DNA of 64,000 nt from Burkholderia sp. MS389 (GCF_016899425.1 NZ_CP045994.1:3224001-3288000), one strand, 5' to 3'; shown: positions 37,226 through 46,569, counted from the first letter of the stretch. A program made the numbers and translations. Notes: generated from the letters alone by a model not told the origin.

Positions 37226-37531
37226 TCACGAACGTTGCAGGATCGCGTCGACGCGGCGGTCGAACGCACGGTTCGCGCGCAGCACGTAGCACGCGGTCAG
37301 GCCGATCGCGACCAGGATGATCGCGACGCCCGCGGCGATCCCGACCGTCGTCGTCGCGCCGCGGTACAGCGGCGCGGCGAGCACGTGCGGCGCGAGCGCG
37401 ACGAGCAGGATGAAGCCGTAGTACGTGGCGATCATCAGCGCCGTCAGCGTGAAGCTGAAGCGGCGCCGGGCCCGCACGAGCTGCTGGTAGTCGCGGCGCG
37501 CCGTGACCGATTCGATGACGGAAAGCTCCAT
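37226..37531 (-). CDS. DUF485 membrane protein, partner of the ActP-like symporter
   Basis: A 101-residue protein with two membrane helices (about residues 25-45 and 60-82) and the family segment RRRFSFTLTALMIATYYGFI. DUF485 proteins (YjcH type) are encoded directly upstream of acetate symporters, and the same arrangement is seen here with an 11-base gap. The exact role is unknown; it may stabilise or regulate the symporter. Confidence 0.9.
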   Translation of the reverse strand: MELSVIESVTARRDYQQLVRARRRFSFTLTALMIATYYGFILLVALAPHVLAAPLYRGATTTVGIAAGVAIILVAIGLTACYVLRANRAFDRRVDAILQRS

Positions 37532-37626
37532 GGTGTCTCCATTTCCGGCTCGTCATGGCGAGCGGTGTTGCGTGGCATGGTCGGCGCGCGTCGACTCACC
37601 GCCCGCGCCGCGGCGGAACAAGCGAT

Positions 37627-38832
37627 CTACACGACGCGATCCGCCCGCAGCCGCGCGACGTCCTCCGCCGACATCCCGAGCCAGCCGCCGAGCACCGCGT
37701 CCGTATCCGCGCCAAGCACCGGCGGCGCACCGCGCACCGGCAGCCGCGCGCCGTCGAAGCGGTACGGCGGCGCGAGCACGTCGACGCCGCCCGCGACCGG
37801 ATGCGGCTGCCGCGTGACGAGCCCGGCGCGGGTCGCGCGTTCGGACGTCAGCGCTTCGTGCAATCCGAGCACTTCGCCGCACGGAATGCCCGCCTCGGCG
37901 AGCGCCGCCAGCAGCGTCGCGCGCGAGCGGCGCGCGAGTTCGCCGCGAATCTCGGGCAGCAGGCAGGCGCGATTCTCCGAGCGGCCAAGGTTGGTCCTGT
38001 AGCGTTCGTCCGCGGCGAGATCGGGCCGCCCGATCGCATCGCAGAAACGCGCGAACTGCGTGTTGTTGCCGACCGTGATCGCGAGCGGGCCGTCGGCCGC
38101 GTCGAACACGCCGTACGGCACGATCGACGGATGCGCGTTGCCGTAGCGGGGCGGGTCCTCACCCATCAGCAGCGCGTCGAGCCCGTAGTACGCGGTGATC
38201 ATCAGCCCGCAGTCGAACAGCGCCATCTCGATGCGCCGCCCGCGCCCGGTCGCGTGGCGCTCGTACAACGCGGCGAGGATCGCCTGCGCCGAATACATGC
38301 CGGTGAACAGGTCGACCGCCGCGACGCCGAACTTCAGCGGCGGCTGGCCAGCCTCGCCGTTCAGCGCCATCAGCCCGGCCTCGCCCTGCACGACGAGGTC
38401 GTAGCCGGGCCGCGCGGCCTCCGGGCCCGAGCGGTCGTAGCCGGAGATCGCGCAATGCACGAGCCGCGGATTCAGTTCGGCCAGCGCGTCGTAGCCGAGC
38501 CCGAGCTTCTCCGCGCCGCCGCACTTGAAGTTGTGGAGCACCACGTCGGCCTGCGCGGCCAGCTCGCGCGCGATGCGCTGGCCGGCTTCCGTCTGCAGGT
38601 CGACGCAGATCGACCGTTTGCTGCGATTCACGCTGTTGAAATAGGTGGTCTCGGTGTCGCCGATCCGCAGCCCCCAGTCGCGCGTATCGTCGCCGCGTGC
38701 CGGATGCTCGACCTTGATCACTTCCGCGCCGAAATCGGCGAGCACCATCGCGCACCACGGGCCCGCGAGCACGCGCGAGAAATCGAGCACCTTCACGCCG
38801 GCCAGCGGCAGCGCGCGCGTGTCGTTCGTCAT
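37627..38832 (-). CDS. CaiB/BaiF family CoA-transferase
   Basis: Class III CoA-transferase of 401 residues, which moves CoA between acyl-CoA and a free carboxylic acid. Visible family features are VKVLDFSRVLAGPWCAMVLA at the N-terminus, HPARGDDTRDWG, the block NRSKRSICVDLQTEAGQ, and the catalytic Asp, read as D174, in VAAVDLFTGMYSAQAIL. ATG 38832 follows GGAGGAG. It is the last gene of the acyl-CoA operon and probably activates the acid substrate or recycles CoA; the substrate is unknown. Confidence 0.9.
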   Translation of the reverse strand: MTNDTRALPLAGVKVLDFSRVLAGPWCAMVLADFGAEVIKVEHPARGDDTRDWGLRIGDTETTYFNSVNRSKRSICVDLQTEAGQRIARELAAQADVVLHNFKCGGAEKLGLGYDALAELNPRLVHCAISGYDRSGPEAARPGYDLVVQGEAGLMALNGEAGQPPLKFGVAAVDLFTGMYSAQAILAALYERHATGRGRRIEMALFDCGLMITAYYGLDALLMGEDPPRYGNAHPSIVPYGVFDAADGPLAITVGNNTQFARFCDAIGRPDLAADERYRTNLGRSENRACLLPEIRGELARRSRATLLAALAEAGIPCGEVLGLHEALTSERATRAGLVTRQPHPVAGGVDVLAPPYRFDGARLPVRGAPPVLGADTDAVLGGWLGMSAEDVARLRADRVV

Positions 38833-38862
38833 CGTCGTCTCCTCCATTCGCGTTTTCCGCGC

Positions 38863-40008
38863 TTATTGTTTCGACAGCGCGATGTAGCGCGCGAGGTGGT
38901 GATCCTCGTCGCCGAGCTGATGATCGATCATCACGAGACGCTTCGCGTAATGCGACAGCGGCAGCTCCCACGTCATCCCGATCCCGCCATGCAACTGGAT
39001 GCTTTCTTCCGCGACCAGCGTGCCGATCCGGCCGATGCTGTATTTCGCCGCCGAGAGCGCGCGCTCGCGCACCGCGCGCGGCGCATCGAGCTGCGCGGCC
39101 GCGTTGATCACCGCCGAGCGCGCCTGCTCGACTTCGAGCAGCAGGTCGGCCATCCGGTGCTGCAGCGCCTGGAAGCTGCCGATCGGCAATCCGAACTGCT
39201 TGCGCGTGCGCAGGTAGTCGAGCGTGTGCGCCTTTGCGACGTCCATCGCGCCGAGCGCTTCCGCCGACAGCGCGAGCAGCCCGTAGCCGAGCACGCGTTC
39301 GAGCAGTTCGGCGCCCGCTTCGCCGTCGAGTGCATCCGGCGCGCCGAGCGCGGCATCGGCCGGCAGCGCGACACGCTCGAAGCGCACTTCGGCCGCGCGA
39401 CCGCCGTCGATCTTCCTGTAATCGCGCAGCGACACGCCCGGCGCATCGGCCGGCACGACGAACAGGCCGATGCCGGCCGCGTCGTCGTCGTTGCCCGACA
39501 CGCGCGCGCTGACGACGAAGAACGCCGCCTGCGCGGCCTGGTCGACGACGCCCTTCGCGCCCGTCAGCACCCAGCCGTCGCCCGACCGTTCGGCGCGCGT
39601 GCGCACCGTCGTCAGTTCGTAGTGCGAGCCCGGTTCGTCGTGCGCGAATGCGGCGCTCGCGCTGCCGTCGATCAGCGCGGCGAGCCGCTCGCGATGCGCA
39701 TCGCCGCCGGCGAGCGCCAGCGCACGGCCCGCGAGCAGCGCGCCGAGGAACGGCTCGACGACGAGCCCGCGTCCGAGGCATTCGAACACCACGGCGATGT
39801 CGAAGCCCGCGCCGCCGAAGCCGCCGTCGGCTTCGGCAAACAGCGCGCCGACCGTGCCGAGTTCGGCGAAGCGCTGCCACATCGCGCGGTCGAAGCCTTC
39901 GGCCGACTGCGCGATGCGGTCGCGCACCGGGAACGCGTACTGTTCGGCGATGAAGCGGTTCAACGTGTCCGCCAGCATCCGGCGGTCTTCTGTGTGCTGG
40001 AAATCCAT
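38863..40008 (-). CDS. Acyl-CoA dehydrogenase, PimD-like small subunit
   Basis: A 381-residue acyl-CoA dehydrogenase fold protein that begins MDFQHTEDRRMLADTLNRFI. FAD-binding segments are recognisable, though the N-terminal and middle domains are divergent. The C-terminal block IQLHGGIGMTWELPLSHYAK is typical of PimD-type subunits, which pair with a larger PimC-type subunit to oxidise pimeloyl-CoA or other dicarboxyl-CoA. The PimC-like gene is directly upstream with a 13-base gap. The substrate assignment is by similarity of the pair and not proven. Confidence 0.85.
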   Translation of the reverse strand: MDFQHTEDRRMLADTLNRFIAEQYAFPVRDRIAQSAEGFDRAMWQRFAELGTVGALFAEADGGFGGAGFDIAVVFECLGRGLVVEPFLGALLAGRALALAGGDAHRERLAALIDGSASAAFAHDEPGSHYELTTVRTRAERSGDGWVLTGAKGVVDQAAQAAFFVVSARVSGNDDDAAGIGLFVVPADAPGVSLRDYRKIDGGRAAEVRFERVALPADAALGAPDALDGEAGAELLERVLGYGLLALSAEALGAMDVAKAHTLDYLRTRKQFGLPIGSFQALQHRMADLLLEVEQARSAVINAAAQLDAPRAVRERALSAAKYSIGRIGTLVAEESIQLHGGIGMTWELPLSHYAKRLVMIDHQLGDEDHHLARYIALSKQ

Positions 40009-40021
40009 CGTCGCGTCCCTC

Positions 40022-41230
40022 TTACAGCCCGAGCATCATCTTCGCGATGATGTTCTTCTGGATCTCGTTCGAGCCGCCGAAGATCGACAGCTTGCGGTTG
40101 TTGAAATACTGCTGCGCGGCGCTCGCGGCTTCATCGGGGCCGACCGGTTCGCCGGCATAATCAGCGTCGAGCGCGTCGTCGACGAACGGCTGCGCGTACG
40201 GCCCCATCGCGCGGCGCATCAGCGCGGTGATCTCCTGGCGGATCTGCGTGCCGCGGATCTTCAGCATCGAACTTTCCGCGCCCGGCACGCCGCCGCCCGC
40301 GACCGCGGCCAGCACGCGCAGGTTGGTCGTGCGCATGTTTTCGAGCTCGATCTCGACGCGCGCGACGCGTGCCGCGAAGAACGGATCGTCGGCGAGCGGC
40401 CGGCCGTTCTTCGTGACCTTCGCGGCGACCGCGCGCAGCCGGTCGAGGGCCGCGGTCGAGAAGCCGATCCCGGCGATGTTGGTGCGCTCGTACGTGAGCA
40501 GGTATTTCGCGTAGGTCCAGCCGCGGTTCTCTTCGCCGACGAGGTTCTCCACGGGCACGCGCACGTCGGTGAAGAACACCTCGTTCACCTCGTGCTCGCC
40601 GTCGAGCGTGATGATCGGGCGCACTTCGACGCCCGGCGTGTTCATGTCGATCAGCAGGAAGCTGATGCCTTCCTGCTTGCGCACGTCGGTCGCGGTGCGC
40701 ACGAGGCAGAAGATCATGTTCGCGTAGTGGCCGAGCGTGGTCCATGTCTTCTGGCCGTTCACGACGTAGTGATCGCCCTGCGCGTCCACACCCCGCACCG
40801 CGCTCGTCTTCACCGCCGCGAGGTCGGAACCGGCGCCCGGCTCCGAATAGCCCTGGCACCACCAGTCGGTACCGTCGAGGATGCGCGGCAGCCAGTGGCG
40901 CTTCTGCGCTTCGCTGCCGTACTTGATCAGCACTGGGCCGAGCATGTTCACGCCGAACGGCACGATGCGCGGCGCACCGGCGAGCGCGCATTCGTTGTCG
41001 AACAGGAACTTCTGCGCGACGCTCCAGCCGGGGCCGCCGTATTCGCGCGGCCAGTGACTCGCGAGCCAGCCGCGCGCGTTGAGGATCGCATGCCATTTGC
41101 GCATGTCGTCGCGCGTCAGGTGCAGGCCGCCCTTCACCTTGCGCGCGATGCGCTCCGGCAGTTCGGCTTGCAGGAAGCGCTGCACTTCCGTGCGGAACGC
41201 TTCCTCTTCGGGAGTGAAATTAAGGTCCAT
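40022..41230 (-). CDS. Acyl-CoA dehydrogenase, PimC-like large subunit
   Basis: A 402-residue flavoprotein of the acyl-CoA dehydrogenase family. Flavin/substrate motifs are WWCQGYSEPGAGSDLAAVKT and HYVVNGQKTWTTLGHYANM, and the C-terminus has RKLSIFGGSNEIQKNIIAKM. In that last motif the Glu of the common YEGTSQIQ catalytic loop is replaced by Gly, as expected for one half of a heterodimeric enzyme. It matches the pimeloyl-CoA dehydrogenase large subunit type and pairs with the gene that follows. Confidence 0.87.
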   Translation of the reverse strand: MDLNFTPEEEAFRTEVQRFLQAELPERIARKVKGGLHLTRDDMRKWHAILNARGWLASHWPREYGGPGWSVAQKFLFDNECALAGAPRIVPFGVNMLGPVLIKYGSEAQKRHWLPRILDGTDWWCQGYSEPGAGSDLAAVKTSAVRGVDAQGDHYVVNGQKTWTTLGHYANMIFCLVRTATDVRKQEGISFLLIDMNTPGVEVRPIITLDGEHEVNEVFFTDVRVPVENLVGEENRGWTYAKYLLTYERTNIAGIGFSTAALDRLRAVAAKVTKNGRPLADDPFFAARVARVEIELENMRTTNLRVLAAVAGGGVPGAESSMLKIRGTQIRQEITALMRRAMGPYAQPFVDDALDADYAGEPVGPDEAASAAQQYFNNRKLSIFGGSNEIQKNIIAKMMLGL

Positions 41231-41259
41231 CGTGGGTCCGTGGCGAATGCGGTGGGCGT

Positions 41260-43395
41260 TCAGTCGATGCGGTTCAGGCTCGCGAAATCCGCGCCGCGCG
41301 CGACGAGATCGACGAGCAGCGGCGACGGCTTCCAGAACAGCGGATCTTCGTTCGCGAACGCGCGGATATCGGCGAGCACGTTCGCGAGGCCGACCGTGTC
41401 CGCGTAGTGCATCGGGCCGCCGCGATAGCGCGGAAAGCCGTAGCCGTACAGGAACACCGCGTCGACATCGAGCGGACGCAGCGCGATCTTCTCGTGCACG
41501 ACGTTCGCGCCTTCGTTGATCATCGCGGCGAGGTAGCGGCGCAGGATCTCGTCATCGGTGAACGTGCGCGGCGTGACGCCCTTCTTCGCACGCTCTGCCG
41601 CGACGATCGCGTCGACTTCCGGGTCGGGCGTGCCGACGCGCGCGCCGTCCGGATACAGGTAGTAGCCGCGGCCGGTCTTCTGCCCGAACCAGCCGCGCTC
41701 GCACAGCCGGTCGGAAATCTCCACGTAGCGCGCGTTCGGATCGCGCGTCGCCGCGCGGCGCTTGCGGGTCGCCCAGCCGATGTCGCCGCCCGCGAGATCG
41801 ACCACCTGAAACGGGCCCATCGGGAAGCCGAATTCGCGCACCGCGCGATCGATCTGGTACGGCGACGCGCCGTCTTCCATCAGGGTGTCGGCGGCAGTGC
41901 GATAGACGGCGAGGATCCGGTTGCCGATGAAGCCGTCGCACACGCCCGCGCGCACCGGCGTCTTCTTCAGTTGCTTCGCCAGCGCGAACGCGGTCGCGAC
42001 GACGTCCGCGCTCACGCGCGCCGGCACGACGATCTCGAGCAGCTTCATCACGTTGGCCGGCGAGAAGAAATGCAGGCCGATCACGTCGGCCGGCCGGTCG
42101 ATGCTCGCGGCCAGTTCGTCGATGTCGAGATACGACGTGTTGGTCGCGAGTACCGCCCCTGGCTTGCACACGCGCGCAAGCTCGGCGAACACGGCCTGCT
42201 TCACGGCCATGTCCTCGAACACGGCCTCGATCACGACGTCGGCCTGCGCGAGCGCGTCGTACGACGTACTGCCCTTGAAGCGCGCGAGCCGCGCCGCGTG
42301 CGCGGCCGGCGTCATCCGTCCTTTCGCGACGAGGCCGTCGTACACCTTCTCGACGTGCGCACGGCCGCGCTCGAGCGACGCTTCGTCGCGTTCGATCATC
42401 GTCACCGGCAGCCCGGCGTCGAGCGCCGCGACCGCGATGCCCGCACCCATCGTGCCGCCGCCGACCACGCCGATCCGTTCGACCGGCCGCGCGCTCGCGC
42501 GCCGCGCCTCGGGCGCCTTCGCCGCTTCGCGCTCCGCGAAGAACGCATGCACGAGGCCCGCACGCTGCGGGCTGTCGATGCATTGCAGGAACAGGCTGCG
42601 TTCGTACTTCATCCCGGCGTCGAACGACTGCGTGAGCGCGGCCTCGACCGCGTCGACGATCTTCGCCGGCGAGAAGAGCCCGCGCGACTTCTTCGGCAAT
42701 TCCGCGCGCGCCGCGTCGATCGCGGCCTGCGCGGCCGCGCGGTCGGCCAGGCCCTGCGCGTCGCGCGTGCGGCGCACCGGCGCGCCGAGCGACACGAGTT
42801 CCTGCGCATAGGCGAGCCCTTCGGCGAGCGTGTCGTCGCTGTGCGCGATGCGATCGACGAGGCCGAGCACGAGCGCTTCGTCGGCGCTCGCATGGCGGCC
42901 CGTCAGCATCAGGTCGAGCGCGGCCTTCGCGCCGATCAGGCGCGGCGCGCGCTGCGTGCCGCCCGCGCCGGGCAGCAGGCCGAGCGTCACTTCGGGCAGC
43001 CCGAGCTTCGCGCCGGGCACGGCGAGCCGGTAATGGGCGGCCAGCGCGACTTCGAGGCCGCCGCCGAGCGTCGCGCCGTGCAGCGCGACCACGACCGGCT
43101 TGGCACCCGATTCGATCCGCTCGCACACGTCGGGCAGCGACGGCGGCACGGGCGGCTTGCCGAATTCACGGATGTCGGCGCCCGCGATGAAGTTGCGGCC
43201 GGCGCCGACGATCAGCACCGCGCGGATCGCGTCGTCGGCCTGCGCGGCGTCGATCGCGTCGGCGAGGCCGCGCCGCACGTCGGCGGACAGCGCGTTGACG
43301 GGCGGATGGTCGATCGTGACGACGAGCACCTTGTCGCGCCGTTCGCGCGTGACGGTGCCGGCCATCGGGCTGGCAGGGGAAGCGGTGGCATTCAT
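41260..43395 (-). CDS. Fused enoyl-CoA hydratase / 3-hydroxyacyl-CoA dehydrogenase (PimF/FadB-like)
   Basis: Bifunctional beta-oxidation enzyme of 711 residues. The crotonase domain (about 10-195) has the oxyanion-hole and Glu segments GGGLEVALAAHYRLAVPGAK and LPEVTLGLLPGAGGTQRAPR. The NAD domain starts at RIGVVGGGTMGAGIAVAALD (about 305) and has the catalytic-region motif VIGLHFFSPANVMKLLEIV. The C-terminal dehydrogenase domain is complete. The ATG at 43395 is used; the upstream extension crosses the regulatory region. It is first in the operon, followed by PimC-, PimD- and CaiB-like genes. Confidence 0.93.
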   Translation of the reverse strand: MNATASPASPMAGTVTRERRDKVLVVTIDHPPVNALSADVRRGLADAIDAAQADDAIRAVLIVGAGRNFIAGADIREFGKPPVPPSLPDVCERIESGAKPVVVALHGATLGGGLEVALAAHYRLAVPGAKLGLPEVTLGLLPGAGGTQRAPRLIGAKAALDLMLTGRHASADEALVLGLVDRIAHSDDTLAEGLAYAQELVSLGAPVRRTRDAQGLADRAAAQAAIDAARAELPKKSRGLFSPAKIVDAVEAALTQSFDAGMKYERSLFLQCIDSPQRAGLVHAFFAEREAAKAPEARRASARPVERIGVVGGGTMGAGIAVAALDAGLPVTMIERDEASLERGRAHVEKVYDGLVAKGRMTPAAHAARLARFKGSTSYDALAQADVVIEAVFEDMAVKQAVFAELARVCKPGAVLATNTSYLDIDELAASIDRPADVIGLHFFSPANVMKLLEIVVPARVSADVVATAFALAKQLKKTPVRAGVCDGFIGNRILAVYRTAADTLMEDGASPYQIDRAVREFGFPMGPFQVVDLAGGDIGWATRKRRAATRDPNARYVEISDRLCERGWFGQKTGRGYYLYPDGARVGTPDPEVDAIVAAERAKKGVTPRTFTDDEILRRYLAAMINEGANVVHEKIALRPLDVDAVFLYGYGFPRYRGGPMHYADTVGLANVLADIRAFANEDPLFWKPSPLLVDLVARGADFASLNRID

Positions 43396-43520
43396 CGTGT
43401 CTCCAGTGGTGCGGTGCGCCGGGCGGCAGGAACCGGTCGGGCCGGCTAGCAGGGCCGGTGCGCGAGCCGGTCCCGGCGGCGCGGGAAACCGTCCGGCATG
43501 GTTGCCGGGCATGACTCGAT

Positions 43521-43536
43521 TCTCGATTGATCGAGA
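43521..43536. promoter_or_regulatory. Palindrome in the divergent promoter region
   Basis: TCTCGAT-TG-ATCGAGA is a perfect 7-bp inverted repeat between the acyl-CoA operon and its LysR gene. It is a candidate operator; nothing else identifies the binding protein. Confidence 0.5.
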
Positions 43537-43568
43537 TTCATTGACAATTCCCGCACGCCTTTACAAGC

Positions 43569-43587
43569 TGTCAAGTCTGACTTGACA
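43569..43587. promoter_or_regulatory. Perfect 19-base palindrome, candidate LysR operator
   Basis: TGTCAAGTC-T-GACTTGACA is a perfect inverted repeat with a T-N11-A core typical of LysR-type operators. It lies 58 bases before the LysR start and about 174 bases before the divergent operon start, and its right arm provides a TTGACA. Confidence 0.65.
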
Positions 43588-43644
43588 CTGAATGCTTCCG
43601 GACCGTTTCTGTGCGTTAAACGGGACGGATCAGGAGACACCCGC

Positions 43645-44607
43645 ATGGACCTGAACGCGCTGACGCTGCTCGTCGAGATCCTCGACGCCGGCAATCTCAG
43701 CAAAGCCGCGCAGCGACTCAAGATGAGCCGCGCGAACGTCAGCTACCGCTTGAACCAGCTCGAACGCTCGATCGGCCAGCAGCTCGTGCGCCGCACGACG
43801 CGGCGCATGGAGCCGACCGAGATCGGGCTGACGCTGTACGAGCACGGCCGGCGCATCCGCAACGAACTGCTCGCCGCGCAGGAATCGGTGACGACGCTCG
43901 GCCAGGACCTGCAGGGCCGCGTGCGGCTGTCGGTGCCGAGCGGCTACGGGCAGATGGTGATGTCCGACTGGCTGCTCGCGTTCAAGCGGCTCCATCCGGG
44001 CATCGTGCTCGACGTGGTGTTCGAGAATCGCGTGGAAGACCTGATGCGCGACGAAGTCGACATCGCGATCCGCGTGATGTCCGAGCCGCCGCAGAACCTC
44101 GTCGCGCGCGACATGGGCGCGGTGCGCTACGTCGCATGCGCGTCGCCCTCGTTCGCGGCCGCGCACGGGATGCCCGCGAGCCTCGGTGCGCTGGCCGCAG
44201 CTCCCGTCGTCACCGCGACGGTGCTGGGCCGGCAGTTGCGGATCGCCGCGTATCTCGGCGACGAGCGCCACGAGGTGCTGCTCGAACCGACGCTGATTTC
44301 GGAGAACTTCCTGTTCCTGCGCCAGGCGATCCTCGCGGGGATCGGCGTCGGCATCGTGCCCGACTACGTGATGCAGGACGACCTGCGGCACGGCGCCGTC
44401 GTCACGTCGCTCGATGCGTACCGGCTGAGCATCTTCGGCACCCACATGTACATGCTCTACATGCCGAACCGCCACCACACGCGCGCGACGTCGACGTTCA
44501 TAGAGTTCATCCTCGAACAGGCCGGAAAGACCGGCCGGGGCGGGCCCGGCGGGATGCGTCAGGGTTTCCTGTCGGATGACAAGCCGCCGGGCGCACGGCG
44601 ACAATAG
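43645..44607 (+). CDS. LysR-type regulator of the acyl-CoA operon
   Basis: A 320-residue LysR-family protein. The HTH is at the N-terminus (GNLSKAAQRLKMSRANVSYR, about residues 16-35), followed by the linker helix and a type 2 periplasmic-binding-like effector domain. The ATG at 43645 follows AGGAG. It is divergent from the hydratase/dehydrogenase operon, with perfect palindromes between them, so it probably controls that operon in response to an acyl-CoA or acid ligand. The ligand is unknown. Confidence 0.92.
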   Translation: MDLNALTLLVEILDAGNLSKAAQRLKMSRANVSYRLNQLERSIGQQLVRRTTRRMEPTEIGLTLYEHGRRIRNELLAAQESVTTLGQDLQGRVRLSVPSGYGQMVMSDWLLAFKRLHPGIVLDVVFENRVEDLMRDEVDIAIRVMSEPPQNLVARDMGAVRYVACASPSFAAAHGMPASLGALAAAPVVTATVLGRQLRIAAYLGDERHEVLLEPTLISENFLFLRQAILAGIGVGIVPDYVMQDDLRHGAVVTSLDAYRLSIFGTHMYMLYMPNRHHTRATSTFIEFILEQAGKTGRGGPGGMRQGFLSDDKPPGARRQ

Positions 44608-44694
44608 CGCGCCGGGGCGGGCAGCGCCGTTGCGCCCGCACCGATGTCAACGTCAACGCCGCTCTCCTTCGAATTCACTGCTGCCGAGGGTTCC

Positions 44695-46569
44695 ATGTTC
44701 GACCGGATTCGTCCGCATTCGCGTCCCTGGACGCTGCTCGCCGCCGTCGCGCTCGTCGCGATGAACGCCGGCTGCACGTCCCCGTCCGCGCCGTCGGGCG
44801 CCGTCGTCCCGGTCGCCGCCGCATCGGGCGCGGCCGTCCCGCTGCCCGGCGTTCATGCGCCCGAACTGTCGTCCGGCTGGACCGACAAGCCGGGCTGGAC
44901 CTCGCAGCACTTCATGATCGCGGCCGCGAACCCGCTCGCGACGCAAGCCGGCTACGACATGCTGAAGGCCGGCGGCACCGCGATCGACGCGGCGATCGCG
45001 ACGCAGATGGTGCTCGCGCTGGTCGAGCCGCAATCGTCGGGGCTCGGCGGCGGCGCCTTCATGCTGTATTTCGACGGCAAGTCGACGCAGGCGTACGACG
45101 GCCGCGAAACCGCACCGGCCGCCGCGACCGACCGGCTGTTCTACGGCCCGACCGGCCAGCCGATGAGCTTTTACGAAGGTGTCGTCGGCGGGCGTTCGGT
45201 GGGCACGCCGGGCGTGCTGCGCATGCTCGACGCCGCGCACCGCGCACACGGCAAGCTGCCGTGGCGCCGGCTGTTCCAGCCGGCCATCCGGCTCGCCGAG
45301 CGCGGCTTCACGATCAGCCCGCGCCTCGCGATGCTGATCGCGAACGACAAGTACCTGAGCAGCGATCCGGCCGCGCGTGCGTACTTCTACAACAAGGACG
45401 GCTCGCCGAAGGCGGCCGGCACGGTGCTGAAGAACCCCGCGCTCGCGACCGTGCTGCGCCAGGTCGCCGACCACGGCGCGAATGCGTTCTACACCGGTGC
45501 GATCGCGCGCGACATCGTCGCGAAGGTGCGCAAGCATCCGACCAACCCGGGCCTGCTGTCGCTGCAGGATCTCGCACGCTACAAGGCAAAGGTGCGTGCG
45601 CCGCTGTGTACCGATTACCGGCGCTCGGTCGTGTGCGGGATGCCGCCGCCGTCGTCGGGCGGCCTCGCGATCGCGCAGATGCTCGGCATCCTCGAAGCGA
45701 TGCCCGACTGGCAGCAGATCGGCGCGCAGAAGCCGGTGCGCAACGACGTCGGCTACGAGCCGACACCGTTCGCCGCCCACCTGTTCAGCGAAGCCGGGCG
45801 CCTCGCGTATGCGGACCGCGCGCGCTATGTCGCCGATCCCGATTTCGTGCCGCTGCCGGGCGGCAGCTGGGCGAGCCTCACCGACAAGACCTATCTCGCG
45901 CAGCGCGCGCACCTGATCGGCGACAGCAGCATGGGCGTCGCGCAGGCCGGCACGCCGCAGGGCGCGGCGCTCGCGATGGCCGACGACCGCAGCCCCGAGC
46001 TGCCGTCGACGTCCGACATCGCGATCGTCGACCGCTACGGCCAGGCGCTGTCGATGACGACCAGCATCGAGGATGCGTTCGGTTCGCGGCTGATGGTGCG
46101 CGGCTTCATGCTGAACAACCAGCTCACCGATTTCTCGTTCGTGTCGAACGACAACGGCCGGCCGGTCGCGAACCGCGTGCAGCCCGGCAAGCGGCCGCGC
46201 TCGGCGATGTCGCCGGAGCTCGTGTTCGACAAGAAGACGAAGCAGGTGACGATGATCGTCGGCTCGGCCGGCGGCCCCGCGATCATCAATCACGTCGCGA
46301 AGACGCTGGTCGGCGTGCTCGACTGGGGGATGACGATGCAGCAGGCGATCGCGCTGCCGAACTTCGGGTCGATGAACGGGCCGACGCAGCTCGAACGCGG
46401 CCGTGTGTCGGACGCGCTCGCCGACGGGCTGAAGGGCCGCGGACACGACGTACGGGTCGTCGAGATGAACTCGGGGCTGCAGGGGATCCAGCGGCTGAAC
46501 GTGCAGGGGCAGACGGTGTGGTTCGGCGGCGCGGATCCGCGGCGGGAAGGGGTGGCGATGGGGGATTGA
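44695..46569 (+). CDS. ggt: Gamma-glutamyltransferase, predicted lipoprotein
   Basis: Ntn-hydrolase precursor of 624 residues that cleaves and transfers the gamma-glutamyl group of glutathione. A lipoprotein signal with Cys27 in VAMNAGCTSP starts it. The large-chain motif AIATQMVLALVEPQSSGLGG is present. The autocatalytic nucleophile is read as T439 in LPSTSDIAIVDRYG, and substrate residues follow in MSPELVFDKKTKQ and VGSAGGPAIINHV. It should act in the periplasm or on the outer membrane, degrading the glutathione made by gshAB. Confidence 0.93.
   Translation: MFDRIRPHSRPWTLLAAVALVAMNAGCTSPSAPSGAVVPVAAASGAAVPLPGVHAPELSSGWTDKPGWTSQHFMIAAANPLATQAGYDMLKAGGTAIDAAIATQMVLALVEPQSSGLGGGAFMLYFDGKSTQAYDGRETAPAAATDRLFYGPTGQPMSFYEGVVGGRSVGTPGVLRMLDAAHRAHGKLPWRRLFQPAIRLAERGFTISPRLAMLIANDKYLSSDPAARAYFYNKDGSPKAAGTVLKNPALATVLRQVADHGANAFYTGAIARDIVAKVRKHPTNPGLLSLQDLARYKAKVRAPLCTDYRRSVVCGMPPPSSGGLAIAQMLGILEAMPDWQQIGAQKPVRNDVGYEPTPFAAHLFSEAGRLAYADRARYVADPDFVPLPGGSWASLTDKTYLAQRAHLIGDSSMGVAQAGTPQGAALAMADDRSPELPSTSDIAIVDRYGQALSMTTSIEDAFGSRLMVRGFMLNNQLTDFSFVSNDNGRPVANRVQPGKRPRSAMSPELVFDKKTKQVTMIVGSAGGPAIINHVAKTLVGVLDWGMTMQQAIALPNFGSMNGPTQLERGRVSDALADGLKGRGHDVRVVEMNSGLQGIQRLNVQGQTVWFGGADPRREGVAMGD

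Noticed and set aside
37555-40050. An 831-codon plus-strand open frame
   Set aside because: It is antisense to the CoA-transferase and acyl-CoA dehydrogenase genes, is Arg/Ala-rich without any domain, and the minus-strand proteins are clear.
41407-43449. A 680-codon plus-strand open frame
   Set aside because: Antisense shadow of the fused hydratase/dehydrogenase gene; no motif or ribosome site.
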